NCBI RefSeq assembly: GCF_047553015.1
Contig: NZ_CP180212.1
Location: 1,426,001 to 1,490,000, forward strand
DNA length: 64,000 nucleotides
Direction of reading: 5' to 3'
Origin: Carnobacterium_A sp047553015
Lineage (GTDB): Bacteria > Bacillota > Bacilli > Lactobacillales > Carnobacteriaceae
The position numbers and the translations under genes are program-made. Below the pieces are notes generated by a model, which was given only the letters and a program-made list of their open reading frames with translations, was not told the origin of the DNA and made no database searches. Of the stretch, positions 33,197-42,778 are shown piece by piece (the first letter of the stretch is position 1; each line of letters begins with the position of its first letter).

Positions 33197-33349
33197 ATTT
33201 AATGACCCTGATCTTTTTGTATTTTTAAAGCCTTTACTTGAAGTTCCATTAACTTTATTTGGTGCATTGTCGCTTGAGTTTTGTTGTGAACCTTTTTTCT
33301 TTTTTGCTTCTATTAGTTTTTTCATTTGTTCCATATTCGTATTAGCCAT
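33191..33349 (-). CDS. Small basic hydrophilic protein (52 aa), unknown
   Basis: Reads MANTNMEQMKKLIEAKKKKG, then a Ser/Asn/Gln-rich part ending KRSGSLNK. It is short and disordered in look, with a GGAGAGC ribosome site and a stem-loop right at the stop codon. It resembles the 49-residue protein at 5201-5350 in composition and in having a terminator hugging its stop. Function unknown. Confidence 0.7.
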   Translation of the reverse strand: MANTNMEQMKKLIEAKKKKGSQQNSSDNAPNKVNGTSSKGFKNTKRSGSLNK

Positions 33350-33430
33350 GTATTAGCTCTCCTTCAATTGTAAAAAAATGTAGACAATTTAAATTATATC
33401 ATAATTTAATTAAATATACATCTCTATCTC

Positions 33431-34426
33431 TTAATATTTGATACAATTTCTATCATCAGATTTTGCCTGATACATTAAGTCATCCACTCTTTTAATTGCG
33501 CTATCTGTAGAATCACCCTTATAATAGTTTGAAACACCAATACTTGCTGTTACTATACCAGCATCCTTCATGCATATATGGTTTAATTCAATTCTTATCT
33601 CATTTGCTAATTTAACCGCTTTAGATAAGTTTGTATCCGGTAGCAATACAATAAATTCCTCGCCACCCCAGCGAGATAGAGTATCTTTTTTCCTCAATGT
33701 TTTTTCAACTATTTCTACAAAATCTTTTAAAACAGTATCCCCAATATTATGTCCTAAATTATCATTTACTAATTTAAAATGGTCAATATCAAGCATAATT
33801 AATGAAAAACAGGCCTTTTCTACATTGTAACGCTGAATTTCATTCTCTATTTTATCCAGCATATATCTTCTGGTAAAGGCTCCTGTAAGTTCATCAATAT
33901 CAACTAATTGTTTTAACTTCTTATTTGATTCTCGTAATTCTTCTTCCAAAACTTTTCTTTTCGTGATGTCAAATACAATCCCTGAAATAGTTAATACTTC
34001 ACCATTCTCATCTTCTTTAGTCGTTGTCCCTCTATCATAGTACCAAATATACTTACCATCCTTGGTTTGGATTCTATACTCTACTTCAAATGCATCACTT
34101 TCATGCATCAAATAGTTTCGCATATCATCCATCACTCTTTCGTAATCATCCGGATGTAATTTTGAAGTAAAGAATTCAAAGCCAACCTCATCTGGTATTT
34201 CTTCCCTTTTATACCCTAAGTTTGTTGCTTTTCTTTCATTAAATAGCAACCGATCAGTTTCAACTATCCAATGCCATTGTCCTAAGCTTCCTATCCAAGG
34301 AAAGGTAGCTAATTCTCTTTCATTTTTATCAATATCTTCCTGATAAAAAGTCTCTTGCATTTCTTCAATAAGTTTTATCAGTTGTGGTTTAGATAAATCA
34401 CTATATTTAGTCGTCCTTTTCTTCAT
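33431..34426 (-). CDS. PAS-GGDEF diguanylate cyclase
   Basis: A 331-residue cytoplasmic protein. PAS domain with a PAC motif at about 45-160 (FEVEYRIQTKDGKYIWYYDRG; ISGIVFDITKRK), a short coiled coil (EEELRESNKKLKQL) and a complete GGDEF domain at about 175-331. The active site is GGEEF, and RKKD five residues before it is an allosteric I-site, so an active, product-inhibited cyclase is expected. It has no membrane helix, so the PAS domain probably senses an internal signal. No EAL or PilZ gene is in the window. Confidence 0.92.
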   Translation of the reverse strand: MKKRTTKYSDLSKPQLIKLIEEMQETFYQEDIDKNERELATFPWIGSLGQWHWIVETDRLLFNERKATNLGYKREEIPDEVGFEFFTSKLHPDDYERVMDDMRNYLMHESDAFEVEYRIQTKDGKYIWYYDRGTTTKEDENGEVLTISGIVFDITKRKVLEEELRESNKKLKQLVDIDELTGAFTRRYMLDKIENEIQRYNVEKACFSLIMLDIDHFKLVNDNLGHNIGDTVLKDFVEIVEKTLRKKDTLSRWGGEEFIVLLPDTNLSKAVKLANEIRIELNHICMKDAGIVTASIGVSNYYKGDSTDSAIKRVDDLMYQAKSDDRNCIKY

Positions 34427-34999
34427 GTAACTATCTCCTTACTAAACTTAGCCTATCTTAATTTTTTTCACGACAGGTTTACTACTCTCATTACTATTTT
34501 ATAAATCTAACTTAGATTCATTCGTTGATGTTATAACTAATTAAGCATAAAAGCGTAAAAAAAATAACAATTACCAGAAGTTTTTGACTGTCTTAACTGG
34601 TGTCATTGCTATTCAATCCTATGTTTCATTCCTAAACGAGTATCAAAAGAGTAAGCTGTTTTTTTATGAAAAAGCTAATTCTGATTGGCTAAAAAAGCAT
34701 CACATAAATTCTATCTTTATTGACGTTACTACTAACTCTCAATAAATAAGGAAGAATTCACATGATGCAAATTGATTATACCATAGTTTTATATTTTAGT
34801 ACGTAGAATGCCGTCAAGTCATTGTTTTAAAAAAAGAGAGTCCGGCAATGAGCTGAGTATCCTCAATTTTATTTAGAAACAATCTTCCTTTAAAAAAGAA
34901 CGCTAGATGAACTAAAGTTTCGCTCTTTTCTGTTCGAATCGGTACTTAACCAATAAAATTAGTCCTATAAAGTTCTACCAATTGGATAATTTAACCTTT
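34427..34999. other. 573-bp intergenic region
   Basis: No gene is seen. It includes AAGGAAGAATTCAC followed by a 14-codon frame (MMQIDYTIVLYFST, 34762-34806), which looks like the start of a gene cut short; I cannot name the parent. The rest is AT-rich with no clear terminator for the neighbouring transporter. Confidence 0.45.
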
Positions 35000-36250
35000 T
35001 TACTCATTCTTATCGTTAATCAATGTTAGTGTCAAAATAATCCCTAACATACTTAATGCAATCACGTAATAAAACACTGCATCATAACTTTTTAGACTAT
35101 CTAGCAACAGACCAGATGAAGAAACCCCAATAATTGCTCCTATACCGTAAGCTGTAAAGACTAGACCATAGTTTTGACTATAATTTTTGAGGCCATATAA
35201 TCTAAGTGTGGATGCTGGGGCGATTGCTAGCCAACCTCCCATATTAAACCAAAATAATGAAAAAGATAAAACATAAACCAGTTCATTAGTTGAACCTGCG
35301 ATTAGTAAGGCCAGAGCTGCTAAACTAATCAGTGAGTAAGATAGTAACATCGCTTTTTTCGAACTAAGTTTATCTGTCAACCAGCCAAAGGTAGGTCTTC
35401 CTAGTCCATTAAAGATTGCAAAAAAAGCTACCAGTCGAATCACTTTATTCGGCTCTAATCCAATAAAGTTAATCCCAACACTTGTCGTTAGTCCAATGAG
35501 CATCAGACCAATCATGGTTCCAATTACAAAATTTAAGTATAAGCCTTTAAAACTTTTTGATTGTACCATTTCTTTTGTTTCAAAATTCTTTGCACTCGAT
35601 TGGCTAATCGGAATGCTTTTCATATTTTTTAGTTCTTCTTCTGTCGGGTATTTAAAAGGATAAGACAGAACTGGTAAAATTAGGCCAAAACCTATGCCAA
35701 ATATAAGGAACGTTGTGAACACACCATAAGACTCAACAAATAATCTAGCAAGCGGTGCTGTAATTAAAGGCGATAATCCAAAACCAATCAATAGGATACC
35801 TACTGCTAATCCTTTTTTCTCTGGAAACCATTTTGCGATAACGGTCATTAAAACACCGTAAGCTACCCCAACACCTGCTCCACCGATACAGCCATATGCA
35901 ATGGTTAAGAGAATAATATTTGGTGCAAATGCAGATAAAATCCATCCAAATACAACAAGGTAACCACCTATCAAAATAATTAAACGAGGATTGAATCGAT
36001 TGATGTATTTACCGGTTAAAAACATAAATAATGCATAAAAAGCTAGAGCAATCATATAAGGCATGCCGCTTTCAGTTGTTCCAATAAGAAACTCTTTTTC
36101 TAATGATAGTCTAAATACACTATAAGAATAAACGGTTCCTAAGAAAATCATGATGATCATACCTAAAATAACATACATCCAACGATTCATTCCATTTTTT
36201 TCTTTCTTTGTGATTCTTGTCATTTCTTTCATTTTTATCCCAACTTTCAT
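35000..36250 (-). CDS. OFA-type major facilitator transporter
   Basis: A 416-residue MFS protein with 12 helices. The pattern YSYSVFRLSLEKEF at helix 1-2 and GCIGGAGVGVAYGVLMTVIAKWFPEKKGLAVGI at helices 4-5 (split here as the G-rich helix and the KWFPEKKG loop) marks the oxalate:formate antiporter (OFA) group. Substrates in lactic acid bacteria are not established; monocarboxylate exchange is the usual guess. The start at 36250 has only a modest ribosome site; an ATG six codons in (after TTGGGAT) is an alternative. Confidence 0.87.
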   Translation of the reverse strand: MKVGIKMKEMTRITKKEKNGMNRWMYVILGMIIMIFLGTVYSYSVFRLSLEKEFLIGTTESGMPYMIALAFYALFMFLTGKYINRFNPRLIILIGGYLVVFGWILSAFAPNIILLTIAYGCIGGAGVGVAYGVLMTVIAKWFPEKKGLAVGILLIGFGLSPLITAPLARLFVESYGVFTTFLIFGIGFGLILPVLSYPFKYPTEEELKNMKSIPISQSSAKNFETKEMVQSKSFKGLYLNFVIGTMIGLMLIGLTTSVGINFIGLEPNKVIRLVAFFAIFNGLGRPTFGWLTDKLSSKKAMLLSYSLISLAALALLIAGSTNELVYVLSFSLFWFNMGGWLAIAPASTLRLYGLKNYSQNYGLVFTAYGIGAIIGVSSSGLLLDSLKSYDAVFYYVIALSMLGIILTLTLINDKNE

Positions 36251-36367
36251 CTGATTTTTAATGTACTTTTACTCTATTATTTTTTAGAAATAAACCTCTT
36301 TCTTTTCTCATTAAGATTGTTTCTTTAAAAAATTATTTTTACCTTCTCACTTTTTTAAAATAAAAAA

Positions 36368-36415
36368 AGCCCAATAATAAGAAGCTCTCTTGAGAGAACT
36401 CTTTACTATTGGGCT
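36368..36415 (-). terminator. Terminator of the DUF2294 gene
   Basis: AGCCCAATA (36368-36376) pairs with TATTGGGCT (36407-36415), with a secondary CTCTC/GAGAG stem inside and a T-run on the minus strand. Confidence 0.82.
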
Positions 36416-36457
36416 ACTTTTGACTGGTCAGAGACCTTTCAATTCGTCTTCCAAAAT

Positions 36458-36820
36458 TTATTTTGTTTTATTTTCTTCGAGGTTTCGATCTACCACTACT
36501 GCAATAATTCTTTCCCCTGTCTTAGTACTGACATCTGAATACGTACTTATAATCTCAACATCAATAACAGACTTAATCGCTGCTTCTAATTCCTTACGTG
36601 CACTTTCAAATAAAGCTGTTCTTACTTTTTTTATAAGCTCGACGCCGTCCTTATTTTGAGCAAGATTTTTTTCCGAAATACTCAAAAAACCTGTAAGCCT
36701 AAAAATAATTAAATCCTGAAAAATAACTGTTCTAATCTTTTCTGGTCCTCTTCCCATCTGTTCAATTTCAAACTTACTAATTGCTTCGCTTAATTTCGAT
36801 TCAATTTGTCCTTTTGTCAT
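36458..36820 (-). CDS. DUF2294 protein
   Basis: A 120-residue protein: MTKGQIESKLSEAISKFEIE, MGRGPEKIRTVIFQDLI, and STKTGERIIAVVVDRN at the end, all DUF2294 landmarks. The family is annotated in places as Na-translocating decarboxylase-related, but its function is unknown. I start it at 36820 because TAGGGGGGA lies upstream; the longer frame to 36934 adds sequence with no family resemblance. It is a single gene. Confidence 0.85.
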   Translation of the reverse strand: MTKGQIESKLSEAISKFEIEQMGRGPEKIRTVIFQDLIIFRLTGFLSISEKNLAQNKDGVELIKKVRTALFESARKELEAAIKSVIDVEIISTYSDVSTKTGERIIAVVVDRNLEENKTK

Positions 36821-36989
36821 GAAAATCCCCCCTAAATCTATCCTTGATGATCGTAGTGGGCATGGATGAAACCCTAACTTTATCCAATAATATTTAAAAT
36901 TATAGCATATTGAATTTACAATAGCTAGTTGCATTGACTTACTATTCCCAACTTATTTCTCTCACTCTTTGTATCTAGTTTAGAAAAAA

Positions 36990-37053
36990 AGAGCCTTCGT
37001 ACAGGTAACCCTTTGTCTAGTACAGACACGGAAAATACTGCTTCGAAAGCTCT
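36990..37053 (-). terminator. Long-loop terminator after the rRNA methyltransferase gene
   Basis: On the minus strand AGAGCTTTCG and CGAAGGCTCT close a loop of about 45 bases that contains its own GTCTGTACTAGAC hairpin, then seven T. The size and inner hairpin are unusual for a plain terminator. Confidence 0.68.
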
Positions 37054-37088
37054 TACTTTAAAGACTTTTCAGTCTTATTTAGTTGGTT

Positions 37089-38465
37089 TTAGTTTTTTGT
37101 AAGAAGTGTGACAGACTCAACGTGACTTGTTTGTGGGAATAAGTCTACTGGTTGAATCTTTTCAGCAGTATAACCACCTTCTATTAATAAAGCAACATCA
37201 CGTGCTAATGTTGCTGGATTGCAACTGACGTAAATCATTTTAGCTGGTGCTATTTCGATAACAGCGTCAATGAAAGCTTCTTCTAAACCTTTACGAGGAG
37301 GATCTACAACAACTAAATCTGCTTTACGGCCTTGTTTGCTCCATTCAGCCATGACTTCTTCAGCTAATCCAGCTTCAAAAGTAACATTTTCAACGTTGTT
37401 TAATGCAGCGTTAGCTCTTGCATTTTCAACTGCTGGTTCAATTGATTCAATTCCATAAACGTGCTTAGCATTATCTGCTAATGTTAACGCAATTGTGCCA
37501 ATTCCACTGTAAGCATCGATGACCGTTTCTTCTCCTGTTAAACCAGCAAAATCCAATATGACAGTGTATAGTTTTTCTGTTTGTGTTGGATTCACTTGAT
37601 AGAATGAACGGTGTGAAATTTCGTATGTTTTCCCAAGTAATGTATCCGTGTACTTATCTTCTCCAAACAAGACAATCGCATCTTCACCAAGAATCGTATT
37701 GGTACGAGTTGGGTTTACATTTTGAACAATGCTAACAACTTCCGGTAATGCTTCGGTGATATCTGGAATAATTTTGCTTGCTGGGAATAATTTTGCTGTT
37801 CTTGTAACAAGGACAATCATCATTTCGCCAGTGTAATACCCACGACGAACAATAATATGGCGCAAGTTCCCTGTATTGTCTTTTTCATTGTATGGTTTAA
37901 CATTATACGTACGCATGATATCACGCACTTTAATGATGGCTTGATCAATTTTAGGATCTTGGATATAAAAATTCTCCATAGCAATTAAGTCATGGCTATT
38001 TTTACGGAAAAATCCTGTTGTTAATTTTTCGCCAATTTTTCTAACTGGAACAGAAGCTTTATTGCGGTATCCCCAAGGTTCTGTCATCCCTTTTGTATCA
38101 AGAATTTTAACGTCGGAAACTTTTGCAATACGCTTCATGACATTTTTAATTTGTTGTTTTTTGAAGCTCAATTGAGCTGGGTAATGCATGTGTTGCAACG
38201 GTGTGATACCAGCACGTGTAAAGTTTTCATCTTTCATTTCAACGCGGTTTTGACTAGAAGTCAAGCGTTTCATACTCTTAGCGTAACCAAATGATTTACC
38301 TGTTTTGTGGATTTTAACTTCCATTTCTTCACCAGGTAGAGCATCTTCAATGAATAATGGGTAGCCATCTATTTTAGCTACACCCATGCCTTCATGTGTT
38401 AAGTCTTCTACTTTTACTGTGTGCTTTTCATTTTTTTGTACAGGTATTGTTTTATTGGTTTTCAT
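37089..38465 (-). CDS. RlmCD/RumA-like RNA (uracil-5-)-methyltransferase
   Basis: A 458-residue TrmA/RumA-family enzyme. An N-terminal TRAM domain (about 15-75), then the SAM-dependent methyltransferase domain with IDAYSGIGTIAL, LVVVDPPRKG, the nucleophile in YVSCNPATLARD and the family end motif PQTSHVESV. It methylates uracil C5 in rRNA or tRNA. The four cysteines that hold a 4Fe-4S cluster in RumA are missing (AGITPLQHMHY where CxxCxxQH is expected), as in one known Gram-positive subgroup. It lies downstream of dgkB, in the order conserved in Firmicutes, with a terminator between them. Confidence 0.9.
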   Translation of the reverse strand: MKTNKTIPVQKNEKHTVKVEDLTHEGMGVAKIDGYPLFIEDALPGEEMEVKIHKTGKSFGYAKSMKRLTSSQNRVEMKDENFTRAGITPLQHMHYPAQLSFKKQQIKNVMKRIAKVSDVKILDTKGMTEPWGYRNKASVPVRKIGEKLTTGFFRKNSHDLIAMENFYIQDPKIDQAIIKVRDIMRTYNVKPYNEKDNTGNLRHIIVRRGYYTGEMMIVLVTRTAKLFPASKIIPDITEALPEVVSIVQNVNPTRTNTILGEDAIVLFGEDKYTDTLLGKTYEISHRSFYQVNPTQTEKLYTVILDFAGLTGEETVIDAYSGIGTIALTLADNAKHVYGIESIEPAVENARANAALNNVENVTFEAGLAEEVMAEWSKQGRKADLVVVDPPRKGLEEAFIDAVIEIAPAKMIYVSCNPATLARDVALLIEGGYTAEKIQPVDLFPQTSHVESVTLLTKN

Positions 38466-38769
38466 TTTTAAAAAAACTCCCTTCGTTTTTCAACGAGTAT
38501 TTTATATTTTTTGTCGATTGATCTATTTTTGTCAGCGTGTTCTTTTGGATATCCTTTACTTTTTGTCATCCTTATTGAACTGGGAGTGTTCCTGACTCGA
38601 CCGGTTTTGTTGGATGATGGATAAACTAATCCTATCTATCTCTTAAGATTGAAATTCAAATGTCAGCTAGATCAGATGGTCAAAATAAAGCACTGCTAGT
38701 TGATAGCGATGTCCTATTTTTATTCTCTCTCTCTTTAGACTGGTTTATTACTGGTTCCATTTAAAAAAA
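38466..38769. other. 304-bp intergenic region, nothing recognised
   Basis: The space between the methyltransferase and the dgkB terminator. I see no frame, repeat or clear promoter beyond AT-rich sequence. Confidence 0.45.
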
Positions 38770-38808
38770 GTTCGCTACTCTTCATTATGACACAAAAGAG
38801 TAGCAAAC
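38770..38808 (-). terminator. Terminator of dgkB
   Basis: GTTcGCTACTCTT (38770-38782) pairs with AAGAGTAGCaAAC (38796-38808), one mismatch, with seven A before it that are T on the minus strand. Confidence 0.85.
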
Positions 38809-38830
38809 TCAAAGTTTACTTATTTTTATT

Positions 38831-39850
38831 TTAAGAAACTTTTCCGTCTCCATCAATATCTTCTTGAGTTAATCCTTCTACCTCTTTGATAAAAGCTTCA
38901 TCTTCAGCATGATCAAAGGCATAGCCGGTCGCACTAACATCTTCACTATTTGCGATAATTTCAATATGCTGATGCAGATTAATAAACGTAACTGGTGCAT
39001 CTCCACCATATTCGCCATCCAAATTGATCATCATTCTAGAATCATTCGCTGGTCTAGCATGAATCTTACTTGTTTTCGCGTATAAAATATTTGGATGGTC
39101 AATGTGTTTTCCACCATTTAATAATAACGCAACTAGGTGAAGTATTTCAATCTGACTGGCTGTTTTAACAACAATCATGGTGAATTTCCCATCATCTAGT
39201 AAAGCATCGGGTGCAATTTGTTCAAATCCACCTATCGAATTGGTCAGCGCGATGAAGAACATTGACGCTGTTCCTTCATAGACACCTTCATCGTATTCAA
39301 TGTGCATTGGAATCGGTTTGATTCGCGGCAACATTTCAGCACCTTTAACGAAGTAAGCCAATGAACCAAAAACAGATTTTAATGTAGATGGCACATCATA
39401 GGTTAACTCAGTCAAAAGACCTCCTCCACCAATATTAATGAAAAAGGTTTCTTTTTCATCCATAATAGCTTTACCAACATCCATTTTAATGGTTTCTTTC
39501 TTTTGCACTAACTTAGCTGCATCAAGCAAGTTGTTTCTCGGGATATGCAAAGCCCTTGCATAGTCATTTGTCGTCCCAGCGGGGATGATGGCTATTTTCG
39601 GTCTTTTCTCCAATTCAGCGATTCCATTCACAACTTCATTAATGGTTCCGTCTCCACCTGCAGCAATGATTAAATCAAAGCCAGCCTTAGCTGCTCTGTT
39701 TGCTTCATCCAGTGCGGAATGTTTTTTTGGTGTTGTTTCAAAAGCACTGGTCTCATATCCGGCATTTTCATAAATTTGAAGAATATCTACTAAATTTTTT
39801 TTAATTAACTCTCGTCCCGCCGATGGATTATAAATAATTCTGGCACGCAT
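38831..39850 (-). CDS. dgkB: Diacylglycerol kinase
   Basis: A 339-residue soluble lipid kinase that recycles diacylglycerol left by lipoteichoic acid synthesis to phosphatidic acid. Family marks: IIYNPSAGREL at the start, IIAAGGDGTINEVVNG (nucleotide loop) near residue 60-75, and IIPAGTTNDYARAL. The length is typical, with an acidic C-terminal tail. It follows gatB by 29 bp and matches the conserved gatCAB-dgkB order. Confidence 0.93.
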   Translation of the reverse strand: MRARIIYNPSAGRELIKKNLVDILQIYENAGYETSAFETTPKKHSALDEANRAAKAGFDLIIAAGGDGTINEVVNGIAELEKRPKIAIIPAGTTNDYARALHIPRNNLLDAAKLVQKKETIKMDVGKAIMDEKETFFINIGGGGLLTELTYDVPSTLKSVFGSLAYFVKGAEMLPRIKPIPMHIEYDEGVYEGTASMFFIALTNSIGGFEQIAPDALLDDGKFTMIVVKTASQIEILHLVALLLNGGKHIDHPNILYAKTSKIHARPANDSRMMINLDGEYGGDAPVTFINLHQHIEIIANSEDVSATGYAFDHAEDEAFIKEVEGLTQEDIDGDGKVS

Positions 39851-39879
39851 AAAAACACTCCTTTACTACCAACAAAGGG

Positions 39880-41310
39880 TTAGCGTTTAGCTAACTCTTC
39901 GTTTAATAGTTTGTTTACAATCCCTGGATTAGCCTGTCCTTTAGTTGCTTTCATAATTTGTCCAACTAAGAAACCGATTGCCCGATCTTTTCCATTTTTA
40001 AAATCTTCAATTGATTGAGGATTTTTATCTAATACATCATTTACCATTGGAATTAATTTTGTTGGATCACTTAATTGAATCCAGCCATTTTTTTCCACAA
40101 CTTCTTGAGCGCTGCCGCCTTCTTGAATCAATTCCTGGAAGACTTTTTTTGCGATTTTCGAACTAATAGTTCCGTCAGCAATCAATTCAATCATTCCAGC
40201 TAAGTTTTCTGGTGTCAATTTTGTATCCTGCAACTCTATTTTTTCGCTGTTTACATAAGCTGAAACTTCGCCCATTAACCAGTTAGAAGCTTGTTTGGTA
40301 TCAGCTTTATTCGCTAACGTTGCTTCAAAGAAATCAGACATCTCTTTTGTTGCGGTCATAACCATTGCATCGTAATCAGATAGCCCTAATTCATTCACAT
40401 AGCGAATGCGGCGTTGTGCCGGCATTTCTGGAATACTATTTTTAACCTGTTCAATCCACTCGTCACTGATGACTAAGTTAGGTAAATCAGGTTCTGGGAA
40501 GTAACGGTAGTCGTCTGCTCCCTCTTTAATTCTCATTAAAATGGTTGCGCCTGTTGCTTCGTCGTAACGACGTGTTTCTTGCTGAATGATTCCACCAGAC
40601 AATAACACTTTTTCTTGACGAACTTCTTCAAATGCTAGGCCACGACGCACGAAGTTGAATGAATTCAGGTTTTTCAATTCCGCTTTTGTACCGAATTTTT
40701 CTTGTCCAATTGGGCGCAAAGAAACGTTCGCATCGCAACGCATAGACCCTTCTTCCATCTTCACATCACTAACTCCGGTGTATTGGACGATTTGCTTAAG
40801 CGCTTCTAGGTAAGCATAGGCTTCTTCTGGTGAACGCATATCTGCTTCAGATACAATTTCAATCAATGGTGTTCCTTGGCGGTTCAAATCGACGTAAGAA
40901 TAACCGTCTGTTCCGTGGTTATTCTTACCAGCATCTTCTTCTAAATGAACGCGTTCGACACGAATGCGTTTTTTCACGCCTTCGACTTCAATATCAATGT
41001 ATCCATCGTGCCCAATTGGTTTATCAAATTGTGAGATTTGGTAAGCTTTTGGGTTATCTGGATAAAAATAGTTTTTACGGTCAAATTTAGTATCTGTTGA
41101 AATTTCGCAATTTAAAGCTATCGCAGCTTTCATTGCAAACTCAACAGCTTGTTCATTAATAACCGGTAAGACTCCTGGGTAACCCCAGTCAATGACGTTT
41201 GTATTGGTATTGGGCTCTGCACCAAAATGTGCTGGGGATGGTGAGAACATTTTTGATTCTGTTTTTAATTCTACGTGTACTTCAAGTCCGATGACTGTTT
41301 CAAAATTCAT
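39880..41310 (-). CDS. gatB: Asp-tRNA(Asn)/Glu-tRNA(Gln) amidotransferase subunit B
   Basis: A 476-residue GatB, the tRNA-binding and kinase-like subunit that converts Glu-tRNA(Gln) and Asp-tRNA(Asn) to the amidated forms. Marks: VIGLEVHVELKTESKMF, DRKNYFYPDNPKAYQISQ, MRCDANVSLRP, and a YqeY-like tail domain (QIMKATKGQANPG). It is complete and starts 15 bp after gatA. Confidence 0.97.
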   Translation of the reverse strand: MNFETVIGLEVHVELKTESKMFSPSPAHFGAEPNTNTNVIDWGYPGVLPVINEQAVEFAMKAAIALNCEISTDTKFDRKNYFYPDNPKAYQISQFDKPIGHDGYIDIEVEGVKKRIRVERVHLEEDAGKNNHGTDGYSYVDLNRQGTPLIEIVSEADMRSPEEAYAYLEALKQIVQYTGVSDVKMEEGSMRCDANVSLRPIGQEKFGTKAELKNLNSFNFVRRGLAFEEVRQEKVLLSGGIIQQETRRYDEATGATILMRIKEGADDYRYFPEPDLPNLVISDEWIEQVKNSIPEMPAQRRIRYVNELGLSDYDAMVMTATKEMSDFFEATLANKADTKQASNWLMGEVSAYVNSEKIELQDTKLTPENLAGMIELIADGTISSKIAKKVFQELIQEGGSAQEVVEKNGWIQLSDPTKLIPMVNDVLDKNPQSIEDFKNGKDRAIGFLVGQIMKATKGQANPGIVNKLLNEELAKR

Positions 41311-41325
41311 GTTTATTCTCGCCTC

Positions 41326-42777
41326 CTACAAATTTGGTTTTTCTTTATGGAAATCAGTTGCTTGCTCAAATGCATAAGCTGCTTGGTAAATCGTTTTTTC
41401 ATCAAAGTGTTTTGCAATCAATTGCAACCCAACTGGTAGCCCATTTGAAAAACCTGCAGGAATAGAGATAGCTGGAACGCCTGCTAAGTTTACAGGAACA
41501 GTTAGGATATCACTTAAATACATCGCTACTGGATCATGCACTTGGCCACCAATATTAAACGCTGTTGTTGTCGTCGTTGGCCCTAAGATTAAATCATAAT
41601 CCTCGAAAACTTTTTCAAAATCACGACGGATTAGTGTCCGTGTTTGACCAGCTTTTTTAAAGTGTGCATCGTAAAAACCAGAACTCAATGAGAATGTTCC
41701 AAGCATAATGCGGCGTTTCACTTCCATCCCAAATCCTTCAGAACGCGATTTTACGTAAACGTCTTCTAGTGTTTTAGCGTCTGGTGAACGGTAACCGTAA
41801 CGAATTCCATCAAAACGTTGCAAGTTTGATGATGCTTCAGAAGAGGCAATAATGTAATAAGCAGGAACACCATATTTTGAATGTGGCAAACTGACTTCTT
41901 CTACAATTGCGCCTAATTCTTTAAAGGTTTCTATGGCTTTCAAAACGGCTTCTCTTACACCAGCTTCTAAGCCTTCTTGCAAGTACTCTTTTGGTACTCC
42001 TATCTTCATGCCTTTTACGCCAGCTTCAATCCCTGCTGTAAAATCAGGAGTTGCTTCATTGTAGCTCATTGAATCTTTTTCATCGTATCCACTAATCGCA
42101 TTTAAGACAAGTGCATTGTCTTTAACCGTACGAGTCAATGGTCCGATTTGATCCAAACTTGATGCAAAAGCAATCAATCCAAAACGTGAGACACGACCGT
42201 AAGTTGGTTTCATGCCAACGATTCCAGTAAATGCTGCTGGTTGGCGAATAGATCCACCTGTATCTGTTCCCAAAGTCATTGGGACTTGTCCGGCAGCAAC
42301 CGCTGAGGCTGATCCACCTGAAGAACCACCAGGAACTTTAGCTAAATTCCAAGGATTACGGGTGATTTTGTATGCTGATGTCTCGGTACTTCCCCCCATA
42401 GCAAATTCATCCATATTTAGTTTTCCAACTGAAATCATTCCTGCGTCAGCTATTTTTTCCATAACAGTCGCATCATAAACGGGGATAAAATCTTCTAACA
42501 TTTTACTTGCTGCTGTGGTTAGAGTGCCTTTTGTTACGATATTGTCTTTGATGCCAATTGGCAATCCTGACAAGATATCCAAAGGATCAATACCGGCCAC
42601 ATCCATAGCGCGAGCTTTTTCTAGTGCTTCTTCTTTTGTTAACGTAATAAATGAGCCGATTTTGTCTTCTGTTTCAGCAATTCGTGCATAAACAGCTTTC
42701 ATAATCGCTTCAGCTGTTGTTTCTTTATTTACTAATAAGTGATGCAACTCTTCTAAAGTATGATCTAATACAGTCAT
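41326..42777 (-). CDS. gatA: Asp-tRNA(Asn)/Glu-tRNA(Gln) amidotransferase subunit A
   Basis: A 483-residue amidase-signature enzyme that releases ammonia from glutamine. The Ser-cisSer-Lys triad is in GIKDNIVTKG (Lys) and VPGGSSGGSASAVAAG with GTDTGGSIRQPA. Normal length. It starts one base after the gatC stop (a 42777/42779 junction), so the two are translationally coupled. Confidence 0.97.
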   Translation of the reverse strand: MTVLDHTLEELHHLLVNKETTAEAIMKAVYARIAETEDKIGSFITLTKEEALEKARAMDVAGIDPLDILSGLPIGIKDNIVTKGTLTTAASKMLEDFIPVYDATVMEKIADAGMISVGKLNMDEFAMGGSTETSAYKITRNPWNLAKVPGGSSGGSASAVAAGQVPMTLGTDTGGSIRQPAAFTGIVGMKPTYGRVSRFGLIAFASSLDQIGPLTRTVKDNALVLNAISGYDEKDSMSYNEATPDFTAGIEAGVKGMKIGVPKEYLQEGLEAGVREAVLKAIETFKELGAIVEEVSLPHSKYGVPAYYIIASSEASSNLQRFDGIRYGYRSPDAKTLEDVYVKSRSEGFGMEVKRRIMLGTFSLSSGFYDAHFKKAGQTRTLIRRDFEKVFEDYDLILGPTTTTTAFNIGGQVHDPVAMYLSDILTVPVNLAGVPAISIPAGFSNGLPVGLQLIAKHFDEKTIYQAAYAFEQATDFHKEKPNL

Positions 42778-42778
42778 A

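Noticed and set aside
36990..37053. T-box or other riboswitch in the long hairpin after the methyltransferase gene
   Set aside because: It lies downstream of the gene and lacks any T-box or known aptamer sequence; a long-loop terminator explains it.
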